Below are positions 8,601-18,100 of a stretch of DNA of 55,452 nt, piece after piece. The stretch is taken from NCBI GenBank assembly GCA_017940265.1, contig JAGAYY010000025.1, positions 320,711 to 376,162 on the forward strand, read 5' to 3'. How positions within the stretch are numbered: the first letter of the stretch is position 1; every line of letters starts with the position of its first letter. This stretch comes from Bacilli bacterium (GTDB lineage: Bacteria; Bacillota_I; Bacilli_A; RFN20; CAG-826). The position numbers were made by a program, and so were the translations under genes. Below the pieces are notes generated by a model, which was not told the DNA's origin, ran no database searches, and saw nothing but the letters and a program-made list of their open reading frames with translations.

Positions 8601-11104
8601 CAGATAATTGGACAACGGCTCTCTCTAAAGATATAGATGAAGTTGAGGAACGTTCTATCTCCATTATTAAACTAACTGATAATTGGACAACTACCCTTTC
8701 TGAAAATATTGATCAGGTAGAAGAAAGATCTATTAGCACAATAAAACTTATAGATGATTGGACTACTACATTATCTGAAAATATAGATGAGGTTGAAGAT
8801 AGATCACTGTCTATTATAAAATTAGTAGATAACTGGGAAACTACGTTGTCACAAGATATCGACGAAGTAGAAGATCGATCTATTTCGGTCATTAAACTGG
8901 TCGATAATTGGACTACGGAGTTATCTAATAGTATCGACCAAGTAGAGGACCGTTCTTTATCGATCATAAAACTCGTCGACGAATGGACAACGACTCTATC
9001 CCAGAATATAGATGAAGTAGAAGAAAAGTCTATTAGTCGGATTAAAATTACTGATGAATGGGAAACAACACTCTCTAAGGATATAGATGAAGTAGAAGAA
9101 CGTTCATTGTCCATTGTTAAATTAGTAGACAACTGGACAACAGAACTTAGTACCGGAATAGACGAAGTTGAGGATAGGTCTGCTAGTACTATTAAACTGA
9201 CAGATAACTGGACTACAACTCTATCAAAAGGTATAGATGAGATAGAGGAACGCTCTTTATCTGTAATTAAACTTACAGATACAAGAGAAACAAACCTAGG
9301 GGATAAAATACTATCAACACCTACCAACGAAAATGGTGAGGTAGAAGAATTATATGACTCAATGATCTCTGCTCCAACTAATGAAAATGGAGAAGTAGAA
9401 GAGTTATATGATTCGATGATAGGACTGGATGATACCAGAGATGATCCTGAGCTCTATGGGGAAGTCGAAGAAAAATTAAAACTAACCGATATCCCTGAAC
9501 CTGAACTAACCGAGAAGATAGAAGATCTCTTAGAAGATCAATCTAAGTGGGGACAAATAAGCGCTTCAGATCTTAAATCCTTAACTAGTCAGCTCTCAGA
9601 CGACGACTTGTATAACTTAGCCATGAAAATAGTAACCACGGGAAAAAATGCAAGTGGAGATGTTGCAGGCTGGTTTGCTAAAGTGGGAGCCCTTATGTCT
9701 GCCTATCTAAGTACCTCTAAGATAACACCAAAGAGAGCTATTGAGTTTAGAGATAGCATTAATAATACTCTACAAATGAGCTACTTCGGTGCTAAAGCTG
9801 CTCTCGGGATGCCATATAATACAGCGGGTGAAGATACAACTTGGTCAAAAGCTGCTGCCTCTACTAACGGTATTACTGGAACTACTAGACGCGATGCCAT
9901 TGATGAAATGATTGTTCAGATGGTTGATTACGGAAAAGTTTGGCTTCCTGGTAGTATCAGTCATGAAGGATTAGGAGCTGTTAGTGGGATGATAAAAGGT
10001 GCGGTAGGAAATGCAACTAGCCTCTTAACAGGTGAAGCATCTCATCCACTACCAATTAATGCTCCACTATCAGCTGCAGGTATTAAATTACCTGGAGGAC
10101 CCGGAGATGCAGTTTATCAGGCTGCCAACTCCAGAACAAATTCAGACTCAATCGACAAAGCTGGTGATATGGCCGGTCAAGCATTTGCAAGTAGGTATTG
10201 GACGGCTAAAAGTTTTAAATCAACCCTAGAAGACCTATGTCCTGGGGTAGGCGCTGCTCCGGTAGTTAGTCTCTTAGAACTTAAAACTATGTTAAATGCT
10301 AGTCCCTATATAACTACACCCGGTCGATTCTCAACGGTTCAGGCAGGATTCTATAAAGCTCAGACACTTGATACTAATATGTATTGGGAGGTTGTTATTG
10401 AACCTTATTGTAATGTTTCAGGTAATTGTAGTAACGGTGGCTGGTCTTATCTACCATCTATTTATGAAATAAACGTTGAAAATAAATCACAACATAAAGT
10501 AGCTACATCTTACGGCTTTTGGGCACCTATCACATCCTTTGAACTTCAAAAATCAAAATTAGCAACAAGATCACTTCAACTCTATGAAGGTGAAATTTCA
10601 TATCCAACAGGCATGGAGTTTACTAATGAACTTAGATTAACTTTTGCTGATGACTCCTGGAAATCTTGGAGGCGTTATTTCGAAAAATGTGCTAAAGTTG
10701 CTATCTATAATTCTACCCCACATAATAGTAGTTTCTACTTAAATGTAGAACCAGATTTGACTAAGATTGATGAAAAACATGTATGTATATCTTTATATAA
10801 AAATATAGCATTTAACATAAGAGTGTATATGTTAAATCCTCAATTCAATACTATAAAGAAATATGACCTATTATGTGTTTTAAAAGATTTTAGTGAAGAA
10901 TATGTAGGTGAAGTAGATTCAGCAGGTACAGATCTTAATGTTACGTTCTCTATTGTAGGTGAAAACCCCTCTTATAATACAGTAAGAACAATTAATGAAG
11001 TTTTTGCAACAGTTAAGAATGTATTAAACGTTGCTACATTAGGTGCTATTGAAGCAAAGAAAATTGCAGTTGGTGCTATTAAGAACAGTATAGGATTATT
11101 ATAA
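5600..11104 (+). CDS. Giant repeat protein with tail-tube-like C-terminal domain
   Basis: 1834 residues in three parts. Residues about 118-807 are degenerate, highly charged 15-residue repeats (typical unit LSEKKLDLEDERIPE). Residues 808-1232 are 17 uninterrupted 25-residue repeats built on LS..ID.VE.RS.S.IKL.D.W. The last 500 residues are not repetitive: a linker rich in Ala and Gly (1310-1560), then a beta-rich domain (about 1590-1790) whose strand order and ending (NVTFSIVGE) resemble tail-tube or tube-cap folds. The gene is coupled to 5163 by ATGA and precedes a sheath-like gene and the tail tube. I infer a virion protein with a long rod or fibre anchored by a tube-like base, perhaps a length-setting or whisker element. 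No known family fits the repeats. Confidence 0.7.
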   Translation: MKEGTHLNQSRLEMPGSEKYTRPEEIQSLSKYLKAIKETRDENLRLEDQLLAAPGRTTGKIPEIKKLDERQLKTPGNMGGAIDHLGTSRFGVRGEKDTIDLKTGKTTRLPIDGDKDIQLSDTRKGIRDDRNIGLEGKKPGLDVSEGPKELTNNRKSLVDAREYELTKGRIGLIDDREVDSLQSGIKKLRDERRTELSQKKLGVDKPGKETGLSETKVGVIGEGPEKLGLGNKKTELRGTDTETILANVMKKLSGVDQEIVLPSEPMKVPGKTNTVELEEKKLELDDPRKPINLEDKRLVVEDLREEQRLEDRIVELEDPRELKKLPDLRLDLEDKREQDLSKKILDLEDRREQELEDTRVGLKDDRETLLSEFRDNLEDKRENKLSEKRLDIEDEREWKKLEDKKLNLEDDRRPELVETRIDIEDERESKLGSYKDPIPGEIEERSLSDFISKLSDDRDPELTDKRLDLEDKRKSELSGTRLDLEDLREPELSEKKLDLEDERIPELEKDRIGLEDKRETRLSDKEIRIEDTREPVLGKKSVILEDTFEDLELSEKKLRRGGDQNPTYTSNEIFLEDKRLDLEDQTGKVYKLEEKKIEVGGEQDDIMLEDHKENILDLRKFWLEDSSSKINLNDHRKTELSGTRLDLSDQRISELEEDRVKIPEEIISVGELETTQIKTPGDSPYVAMSDKRLDIDDTRDTSLGDKRLDLTDQRENSLEEKRVDIADQRDTDLEEKRVDLEDLRNPELSDKTINISDTREQDLEDKRLDIDDTRDTSLGDKRLDLTDQRDLILGDKRLDISDTWSTELSKNIDEVEEKSISRIKITDEWTTTLSQDINQVEDRSASTIKLVDEWETELSKDIDEVEDKSLSTIKLSDDWTTELSENIDQVEERSLSVIKLTDNWTTTLSENIDEVENRSISVIKLVDDWTTELSENIDQVEERSLSVIKLFDPWTTELSQNIDEVEDRSLSVIKLVDNWETTLSKDIDEVEDRSLSTIKLTDNWTTALSKDIDEVEERSISIIKLTDNWTTTLSENIDQVEERSISTIKLIDDWTTTLSENIDEVEDRSLSIIKLVDNWETTLSQDIDEVEDRSISVIKLVDNWTTELSNSIDQVEDRSLSIIKLVDEWTTTLSQNIDEVEEKSISRIKITDEWETTLSKDIDEVEERSLSIVKLVDNWTTELSTGIDEVEDRSASTIKLTDNWTTTLSKGIDEIEERSLSVIKLTDTRETNLGDKILSTPTNENGEVEELYDSMISAPTNENGEVEELYDSMIGLDDTRDDPELYGEVEEKLKLTDIPEPELTEKIEDLLEDQSKWGQISASDLKSLTSQLSDDDLYNLAMKIVTTGKNASGDVAGWFAKVGALMSAYLSTSKITPKRAIEFRDSINNTLQMSYFGAKAALGMPYNTAGEDTTWSKAAASTNGITGTTRRDAIDEMIVQMVDYGKVWLPGSISHEGLGAVSGMIKGAVGNATSLLTGEASHPLPINAPLSAAGIKLPGGPGDAVYQAANSRTNSDSIDKAGDMAGQAFASRYWTAKSFKSTLEDLCPGVGAAPVVSLLELKTMLNASPYITTPGRFSTVQAGFYKAQTLDTNMYWEVVIEPYCNVSGNCSNGGWSYLPSIYEINVENKSQHKVATSYGFWAPITSFELQKSKLATRSLQLYEGEISYPTGMEFTNELRLTFADDSWKSWRRYFEKCAKVAIYNSTPHNSSFYLNVEPDLTKIDEKHVCISLYKNIAFNIRVYMLNPQFNTIKKYDLLCVLKDFSEEYVGEVDSAGTDLNVTFSIVGENPSYNTVRTINEVFATVKNVLNVATLGAIEAKKIAVGAIKNSIGLL
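7667..7743 (+). repeat. 77-bp direct repeat, copy 1
   Basis: Identical base for base to 7892-7968, 225 bp downstream (five 45-bp units). It encodes the same peptide around RLDIDDTRDTSLGDKRLDL. Confidence 0.85.
7892..7968 (+). repeat. 77-bp direct repeat, copy 2
   Basis: Second exact copy of the 77-bp segment at 7667-7743. Neighbouring units differ strongly in codon choice, so this copy looks recently duplicated or converted. Confidence 0.85.
8021..9295 (+). repeat. Seventeen 25-residue (75 bp) tandem coding repeats, region B
   Basis: Seventeen units of exactly 75 bp fill 1275 bp with no indel. Consensus protein unit: LS.[ND]ID.VE.RS.S.IKL followed by [TV]D.W.T.. . The invariant Trp near the end is lost only in the last unit (TDTRETN). 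Protein units are far more alike than their DNA because of abundant synonymous changes. Confidence 0.9.
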
Positions 11105-11106
11105 TT

Positions 11107-13461
11107 ATGTATATAAAACTAGGAACACTAAACTTACAGTACTATCAGGATACTAATGATTGGATGATAATGGCTGAAGTTATAGATTCTAGCCTATCCT
11201 TCGAGAATCCTGTACTAGTTCGAACAACCGATGAACTTGATATTTGGTTTGGTAGGGGTTTTAGTGACTATAATTACCTCTCCGAACTTATTCAATCAGG
11301 CATCGTTCTATATCTCTATAAGCCCACAAAAACTCAAACTACTGGAAGTTTAGAAGACTATATAGATCTCTCGAGGTATAAGGAAAATAATGAGATTTGG
11401 CTTAGAGATGTAGAATTAGATTGGATTTCTGAAGTTGTAACAGATCCGGAAGCTTGGAAATTTGAATATACAGACGGATTGATTGTTGGTTTTAAGATTA
11501 ATCAGGAAACTGGAAAGATAACCTCCCTAACTACTAATGTGGAGGGTAGAGGATTTTGTACCCTCGAAAGAGTTAGAGATGAATTGCCTGTTCAGATCGC
11601 TGAAATCTATAATACAAACCCTTCTTTCCACGTATATGATTCTGAAGACTTATGGATTTACTATGAGGGTGATATACTAAATACTGCCCTCCTCCCTCAG
11701 AACATCAATCAAACTAGTACCTCCCTAGATAATCGAGATACCCTAGTCCTAACCTCTCCTACCGATCCCTACAAATTTGTATACTTAGACTATCTAACTG
11801 GAGAAGATAGACTTGGAATTTATAAAGATAGAGATTTAGTTGGTCAGGCTTTAGTCCCCGATAAAACTAAATTGGGACTAATTGATTCTGAGGCAGTAGC
11901 ACTAGGACAACAATCACTAGTCTTCAAGTTTAGCGGAAAAGGAAATAATGAAACAGATTATCTTATTATACCGGAAGCTTCGTCTCCAGTATCCCTTAAG
12001 CTCCTGTACAATAATCAATCATGTATTCCTTCTGAAGTATGGAATAAGTATCAAGGGGTTTCTATGATTGTTGACTTTGAAGAGGATCTTACAGAGGTAT
12101 TTAGGTCTTTTGGTTATAAGATAGTTAAAAAAGACGATTCCTTATACCTATTTTCTAATGTAATTCTTCCAGTATTATGGTTTTATCACTCTGAAGATTT
12201 TATATTTTCACCTGAGACTTGGATTACTGAAAAAATTCTATCTAAATATATAACTCCCGCCTTAGAAGTAACAAGTAAAACTATTGGGCGTGGGGTTAAC
12301 TACGAAGAAGATTTAATATCTATAACAGTCGAAAAAGGTGAAGAAGATGAAACTTGGAGAATAACAATAGGACGATATGATTACACCGAAATATTTGAAG
12401 GAACATTAAAACCTGAACCTGGAGAAGAAAGATTAGATTATAAGATATCAAGTGAATCAAAGCTTATCAGAATGGAACTAACCAATGGAACCGAACTTCG
12501 AGAAGGCACTTTTTTCTTGAGAGGTGCAACAATCGAAGAGGCAGATCCTGAGATGTATAATTATTCTTTTGATAGAATGATGTCAAGAGATGGAGTTTTC
12601 CCTGACTTCTTCCTGGTTCCTGATAAGTATAAATATATAAGTGAATTAGATCCAGGGTTAATGTATTTCCCTATATACGAAAAATTCCTGGATACCTCAA
12701 AAGAAAAAGGTTGCCAATTTCTAATAGAAAACAAATCTCTCTCTGATCTATATACGATTAAAGAAGTAACTGAACTACCTAACCCGACAGAGGAAGGGGT
12801 GTACTACAAGATTGGAGACATATATTATGATTCTGAAGGAAATATAGTAACTGATGCTTGGTTCTTGAAGATAGTAAATGATAAAGGAGACTATACACTA
12901 AATTACATCACAGATATAGAAAATCGACTAGTATACTTTTATAGAGGGATGACATACTATATGGATAAACGCCCAGGATACTATGCTTTCTTAAGAGGTC
13001 TGTTGTTAGGTGAATACTCTATTTCAATCAAAGACATATCTTATAATGAACCTACTGAAGATGCCTATTCGGATTTCCCTATTGAGTCTTCCTTAGAAAA
13101 ATACAAATCTAATTATCTTGTATGTAATAACTTAACTTATTACTACAAAAAATTACAGAATGGAAAAACTTGGGATACCTCGATATGGATGAGATTCGTA
13201 GCAGGAAAAATCTCCAGAGAACTTGAGAAAAATCAAGGAAAATACATAGGTCAGCAACTTCTAGGTAAAATTAGATCTGCCATATTAGATCTAATGGCTT
13301 CTATCCAAACTAGCTTTTCTATTATTCAAAGTATAGAGGTTACTAGTTTTGAGCCAGATACTAGTGGAAAACTCGACCTAGAAATTGAGACTTATGTTAA
13401 TGACCTAGTTGACAATAATGTTAAACTAGGCGTAACAGTGAACTATAATAATACAAACTAA
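11107..13461 (+). CDS. Second tail-sheath-like protein
   Basis: 784 residues with a sheath-like plan. Residues 20-72 match the usual sheath opening: PVLVRTTDELDIWFG, then an element with SELIQSG and LYLYKP. Around residues 490-560 lies the pattern of the subtilisin-like core (LRGA..EE.DP, then PDFFLVPDKYKYI). The last 120 residues contain the AGKISRELEKNQGKYIGQ helix and strand pairs typical of sheath C-termini. A small GVYYKIGD-type module is inserted near 560-600. The gene begins two bases after the giant repeat protein and ends three bases before the tail tube, the usual place for a sheath. The first gene of the window is also sheath-like, so this phage seems to have two. Alternatives: a collar or baseplate-proximal sheath paralogue. 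Confidence 0.6.
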   Translation: MYIKLGTLNLQYYQDTNDWMIMAEVIDSSLSFENPVLVRTTDELDIWFGRGFSDYNYLSELIQSGIVLYLYKPTKTQTTGSLEDYIDLSRYKENNEIWLRDVELDWISEVVTDPEAWKFEYTDGLIVGFKINQETGKITSLTTNVEGRGFCTLERVRDELPVQIAEIYNTNPSFHVYDSEDLWIYYEGDILNTALLPQNINQTSTSLDNRDTLVLTSPTDPYKFVYLDYLTGEDRLGIYKDRDLVGQALVPDKTKLGLIDSEAVALGQQSLVFKFSGKGNNETDYLIIPEASSPVSLKLLYNNQSCIPSEVWNKYQGVSMIVDFEEDLTEVFRSFGYKIVKKDDSLYLFSNVILPVLWFYHSEDFIFSPETWITEKILSKYITPALEVTSKTIGRGVNYEEDLISITVEKGEEDETWRITIGRYDYTEIFEGTLKPEPGEERLDYKISSESKLIRMELTNGTELREGTFFLRGATIEEADPEMYNYSFDRMMSRDGVFPDFFLVPDKYKYISELDPGLMYFPIYEKFLDTSKEKGCQFLIENKSLSDLYTIKEVTELPNPTEEGVYYKIGDIYYDSEGNIVTDAWFLKIVNDKGDYTLNYITDIENRLVYFYRGMTYYMDKRPGYYAFLRGLLLGEYSISIKDISYNEPTEDAYSDFPIESSLEKYKSNYLVCNNLTYYYKKLQNGKTWDTSIWMRFVAGKISRELEKNQGKYIGQQLLGKIRSAILDLMASIQTSFSIIQSIEVTSFEPDTSGKLDLEIETYVNDLVDNNVKLGVTVNYNNTN

Positions 13462-13464
13462 ATT

Positions 13465-14055
13465 ATGCCTACATCTGTTAGAGATCTTGTGCGCGGTTCA
13501 GAGTTGCACATGAAATTCGTCGACTATCATGAGTCGTATTGGGATGATAATAAGGAATTCCTGCGTGGTGATATGTGGCAGTTTGACTTCCTTAATCCCC
13601 CGAAAATTGTATTCTATCCTGGCGATGAAATTATTCGTAAGCGCCTGAATAGTGTCAACTTAAGCATGGATACTAGTGTTAACGGATTCGAGAAGAGAAT
13701 GCGTGGTAACTATGTAATCCGCCAGCAAACAGGTCAGACTACGAATGGTCAGCTCACCTTATCATTCATTGACAAGGAAGACCAGGCTATTTCGTACTTT
13801 GTTGATGACTGGAAACAGAAGATTGCAGATCGTGATACCAAATATTCTTTCCGTAAGGAGGATCTTGTTTGTGATTGCGAAATGTTTATCACTAACTCTA
13901 GCCGTATCGACGTTCGTCACCTCACTTTCTATAACTGCATTATCATGGATGCTCCTCTGGATGAGAACGGAGCTGATGCAGATGGTACAGACCGCGCCGA
14001 TATTCAGCTCAGTCTCATGTTCGAACACTACGAGCGTGAATTCCTGAACCTGTAA
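13465..14055 (+). CDS. Tail tube protein (gp19-like)
   Basis: 196 residues, close to T4 gp19 (about 163) in size and plan. It starts with short helix and strand elements, has an early strand-turn that fits tube insertion (RLNSVNLSMDTSVNGFEKR), a central helix (AISYFVDDWKQKI), and ends with the tube-typical pattern of a polar turn, RADIQLSLMFEHYEREF. Subunits of this family stack as hexameric rings inside the sheath. Located directly behind a sheath-like gene and before chaperone-like genes, as expected. Codon use here is richer in C-ending codons than in neighbours, consistent with high expression. A hairpin follows the stop. Confidence 0.8.
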   Translation: MPTSVRDLVRGSELHMKFVDYHESYWDDNKEFLRGDMWQFDFLNPPKIVFYPGDEIIRKRLNSVNLSMDTSVNGFEKRMRGNYVIRQQTGQTTNGQLTLSFIDKEDQAISYFVDDWKQKIADRDTKYSFRKEDLVCDCEMFITNSSRIDVRHLTFYNCIIMDAPLDENGADADGTDRADIQLSLMFEHYEREFLNL

Positions 14056-14073
14056 AAATTTTGGGTAAGGGTT

Positions 14074-14096
14074 GAGGTCTTCATTTTCAAGGCCTC
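14074..14096 (+). terminator. Hairpin after the tube gene
   Basis: GAGGTCTT (14074-14081) pairs with AAGGCCTC (14089-14096), one G-U pair, 7-base loop; GGG/CCC flanks can extend it. No clear T-run follows, so it may be a weak terminator or an mRNA-stabilising end for the abundant tube transcript. Confidence 0.55.
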
Positions 14097-14129
14097 TCCC
14101 TCCCTCTTTAATAATAAAAATATGATTTT

Positions 14130-14900
14130 ATGGAAGTAATTAGCTCATATCTCCCTAGTGCCGGTATTGGATACGAATTCGAGAGTATTCACTTAAATCC
14201 AATGACCTTTCTAGAGATGACACAATACGTCGAGGGAACTAAAGATATCAGTCCCATCGAAAGATATTTCTATGATATCAGGATGTTAACTCACGAAGAT
14301 GCTAATATCCTGAACTGTTATATAATGGACATTGATTTCTTGATATTCTACAAGAAACTAATCTCAGTATCAGGAAATTCTTCCTTAACGATTACTATTC
14401 AATGTCCTACCTGCGGTGCGACCCTTAAAAAAGAAATTAACTTGGATACAGACATCCACTTCGAAAATATAGATGAAAAAATTATGGCAGGTGCTTTAGT
14501 GGAATTGGGAGGGAAACGATATGAAACCCGAGTTCCCAGAGTTAAAGACCTCCTCAAAGTGTTTGATGTATTTAAACGTTATTCAAGGGTCAACGACTTG
14601 AAGATGATGAAAACAATATCTCTCTTCAAGGACTTCGATACGAAAAGTCAACAGATCGAAAAAGATGTATTAGGAGCCACACGAGGTGATATTACTGTAT
14701 TACTGGCCCTCCGTGACTTATATTTCGATCGAATTGAACCAGTAAAAATATTTTGTCCAAACTGCAATAAAGGAAAACCTATAGAAGAAAGGAGGAGTGT
14801 GGCAGTAAGTGTTGATTCGCTTATTGTCGATTTCTTTCCAGCTGTCACTCTCAATAACGGACTTGATGGCTCTAAAATTCTATTTAAACAAGTTTCTTAA
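14130..14900 (+). CDS. Baseplate/tail assembly protein with zinc-ribbon cysteines (T4 gp26-like)
   Basis: 256 residues. Two CxxC pairs, CPTC (92-95) and CPNC (209-212), could form a zinc ribbon. The helical region between them (KDLLKVFDVFKRYSRVNDLK) and the overall length fit the T4-type baseplate-hub family that includes gp26 and gp51. Family members assist assembly of the hub and tape measure. It sits between tube and tape-measure-position genes, where many phages encode tail assembly chaperones. The gene overlaps the next by 35 bases in a different frame. Zinc binding and the chaperone role are inferred. Confidence 0.6.
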   Translation: MEVISSYLPSAGIGYEFESIHLNPMTFLEMTQYVEGTKDISPIERYFYDIRMLTHEDANILNCYIMDIDFLIFYKKLISVSGNSSLTITIQCPTCGATLKKEINLDTDIHFENIDEKIMAGALVELGGKRYETRVPRVKDLLKVFDVFKRYSRVNDLKMMKTISLFKDFDTKSQQIEKDVLGATRGDITVLLALRDLYFDRIEPVKIFCPNCNKGKPIEERRSVAVSVDSLIVDFFPAVTLNNGLDGSKILFKQVS

Positions 14901-15180
14901 GTTAGATAATATTGAGAAGTATACTTTATCTGAACTCTTAGAAATGAAGAATGTATATCAGAAATTCATTGAAGATTCAGAAGGGTTCGACCCAGATTTC
15001 CCAATGTCAACGTTTGGAGAAAAAGGAAAGAAAGTCGGTGGTACCAATATTCATACTATTGGAAGACCCGATGGTTATACAGAAGATGAAGAGGAAGATA
15101 ATACACCTAAGGCTCCTGAAAAGAAGTCAGAGGATGTCAATGTCCGTGCTCTTGAATTCTTAAAAAATATGGGGTTATAA
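14866..15180 (+). CDS. Small acidic protein, possible tail assembly chaperone partner
   Basis: 104 residues from the ATG at 14866, which is the first ATG in this frame; it overlaps the previous gene by 35 bases. The N-terminal 40 residues are helical (SELLEMKNVYQKFIED), the middle is an acidic, Thr/Pro-rich linker (EDEEEDNTPKAPEKK), and the end (RALEFLKNMGL) is a short amphipathic helix. Position directly before the tape-measure-position gene and the overlapping frame recall the paired chaperone genes of other phages. No slippery site for programmed frameshifting is in the right phase. Confidence 0.6.
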   Translation: MALKFYLNKFLKLDNIEKYTLSELLEMKNVYQKFIEDSEGFDPDFPMSTFGEKGKKVGGTNIHTIGRPDGYTEDEEEDNTPKAPEKKSEDVNVRALEFLKNMGL

Positions 15181-15183
15181 ATT

Positions 15184-18100
15184 ATGGCACAGGATCCTAG
15201 AAAAGCTTTGGACGAGAAAACTAAGAAATTAGGTTCGGCAGGTTCTTCTATTAAGGAAGGCGACGAACATGCTGCCTATCAAGAGTCGCAGCAACATCTC
15301 TCAGCAATCCAAGCCGAAAGAAAACAAAATTTGGCAGTGGCACGTGCGGAGTCTAAGGCTAGTTTCGAAAACAATCAAACCCTCGCCCAAGCCGCTGAGA
15401 TTGGAGCAATAAGTGCTGCGGAAGCTGAAGAGGCAGCTCAGGCAGGGGTTCCGATGACTGTGAATCCTGCCACACAAGCTGTACTGAGTAAATATGGGAT
15501 GGGGCAACCGAGAGTACAACGGTCCTCTTCCCACAGCCAGCAAGTTACAAAACAAAATATTACAATTAATAATAACACTACCGTTAATACTACTAACGAT
15601 GTTAAGGTACCTGCCGGAATAGGAGGTCCACTCCAAGGTCGACCTCTAGCGTTTAAAACTCCATCCCCAAGTGAAGGTAGTGCTGGAAGATTTAAAAACT
15701 GGATTTCTGCTGCTTTTGCTAGACAAAATGAGGAAGGAGCAAAAAGAGACCGCGAATATCGTAGGAGAGAAAGTGACTTGGCTAGAAGTGCTAATCGAAT
15801 GATGAAAAAACTCGAAGACATAGGTAAAACAATTGGTTCCCGGATGGATCCCCGCAAAATAGGATCTACCTGGCAATCCCAATTAAAGACCCTACTTATG
15901 TTATTTGGATTCGGTTACCTAGCATCTAACTGGACTAAGATCCTAACGACGGTTGCTGATATTGAAACTTGGATAAAAGATACTTGGAAATATTTTACTG
16001 ATTCGTCAAGAGGAGAAACTCCATTTATTGCTAGTATTAAGTCTTTACTTGGTGCAAAAGAAGGCGAATCTATTGGTGATGCTCTTAGAGAATTATTAAT
16101 AGGAGATGATGGTCTATGGGGATTGATGAAAAACTACTTTAAAGAGGTAGTAGACGACCGTAAGAAAGCTATGGGAATGATTAAATTCCCAGAAATTAAC
16201 CTCAATGACCTAATTAGCACTGTTAAAGGTATAGGCTCTTATGTAGGTGATCTCCTAATGGCTATGATTAGTGGTTCTGATGGAGTTAAATCTCATATAG
16301 AAAGGAGTATAGAAACCACAGCAAATAAAGGAGCTTTTGAACAAGCGGATAAAGATAAAGCTACTAGAAAAACAATCACTGTAACTACCCAAAGTGGAAA
16401 AGAAATAGATGCGGATACTGGTATCGGTGCCATTATTAATGAATCCTATAAAGGTTTAACTAGATATTCATTAGACAGTGATGGAAACTTAACTGGTAGT
16501 AAATATGGCGCCGAATCAACAGTTGCACAAGCTAGTGATATAGGTAGATTATTTCTTCAAGCTAATAATGGAGAAAAAATAGATTCTACCCAAATGAGCG
16601 CCGGTCTTTCCCGACTCTATAAGGCAGCTCAAGACTCTCAAACAAAAGGTGAAGGTGGTATTCCAGTCAGAACTAAATTTCTTAAACAATGGTTTACTGA
16701 TGCAGAAATTCAAGAATTAGTAAAAAGCGGAGATGCAGTAAATAAACAATATTACGTCGTTGCTAGAAAGAAAACTGGCGATGATATGAGATTAGAGGAT
16801 GCTGATATTACCGCTAGATTTGCTAAAGAATATGCTGAAAAGAAAGTAGGGGATATTGCTAGAAAAGTTACGGGTAATGAAGATACGGTTTTAGGTAATC
16901 TATATGGTGGTTATCAGATAGCTAAAGGAACAGTTAATGTTGCTGGTGCTGCTATTAATAAAATGTCCGCCAATGACTATAGAATTGAATATGTCCGTCA
17001 ACCTAGAGAAGGAGATGAAATTATATCTGATAAAAATGGAAAACCTAGTAAATCTTATTTTATTGAGATATCACCTAAGGTAGTTCAAAAAATAACTGAT
17101 AAAATTACAGGAAAAGAAAATACAAATATAGATATTAAAGACAGAAACTTTGTAACTTCGGTACAATCAGGAATGGTTGAGTCCGCTAAAAATGCTATAG
17201 AAGAAGAAACAAAAATTAGAGAAAACTATAGAAAAGGACACTTAACTGATTATCAAAATAACTCTAGATTGATTTTTCTTCGAAATAGACGTGCAGAGTT
17301 ATCAAGTACAGAAAAAAATATTGACTTAGATCTTGACCAGGCCTATAATGAAATGGATAATCTTGCTCAAGAAGAACAAGATAGAAATGTTAGACTACAA
17401 CAAGCATATGAAAACAGTAGAGTTAAGCCAATAGGAGATAAAATTAGTGCTGGTATATCTACAGTAAAAAATTTTGCTAGTCAGTTCATTCCAAGTAAAT
17501 TAGCTGGAACCAATAAAACCCAAGATCAGAAGGCCATGTATACTATTCGGCGATTAATGGGTGAGGGACTAACTAGAGAACAGGCCGCCGGTATTGCTGG
17601 TAACATCATGAAAGAATCCGGTTTTAATCCTAAGGCTGGAACTACTGATAATAATCTTCAGTATGCAGGAGGTATAGTAGGATGGAATGGTGCAAACTAT
17701 GAAGCCGCTAAAAAATATTTTGGCAAAGATCTTAAGAAAGTTAGTTACGAAGATCAGCTTGAATATCTAATCAAAGAAATGAAGGGAGAAGCTGGTGTTA
17801 TTCGTATTCAAGAACGTGACGGATTTGCTAAACGTAAAGGATTTAAAACAGGTGATAACGTAATGGACCTGATGAAGAAAACCACTAGCGTAGCAGATTC
17901 AACTAACACTTTTGAACGCGTATTTGAAGGCTCCGGTGACTATAAAGGTTATTGGGAAAGACGAGGTGGTCAAAAGAAATGGGTCAATGGTGATCAAAAT
18001 GCTAAACGTATTGGATTTGCCACTACTTTCTACAAGAAATCAGGAGGTACTGCTGACGCTGGAGTAATTACAACAGCAGATGTAGGTGGAGGTCAAAAGA

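Noticed and set aside
5953..9295. Regular 45- and 75-bp periodicity resembling a CRISPR or satellite array
   Set aside because: The repeats are in frame within one long gene, the repeat units differ at many synonymous positions, and there is no alternation of identical repeat and unique spacer.
8713..9327. Long Ser-rich open frame on the minus strand (204 aa), and a similar one at 6367-6774
   Set aside because: They are antisense shadows of the codon-biased repeats, with no start context, and are of low complexity.
13745..14047. 100-aa frame inside the tail tube gene on the same strand
   Set aside because: Out-of-frame shadow of a well-supported tube gene, with no own start context.
14883..14889. 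TTTAAAC slippery heptamer near the overlap of the assembly-factor genes
   Set aside because: It lies in the phase of the downstream gene, and a -1 slip there leads into the upstream gene's stop within four codons, so it would not produce a useful fusion.
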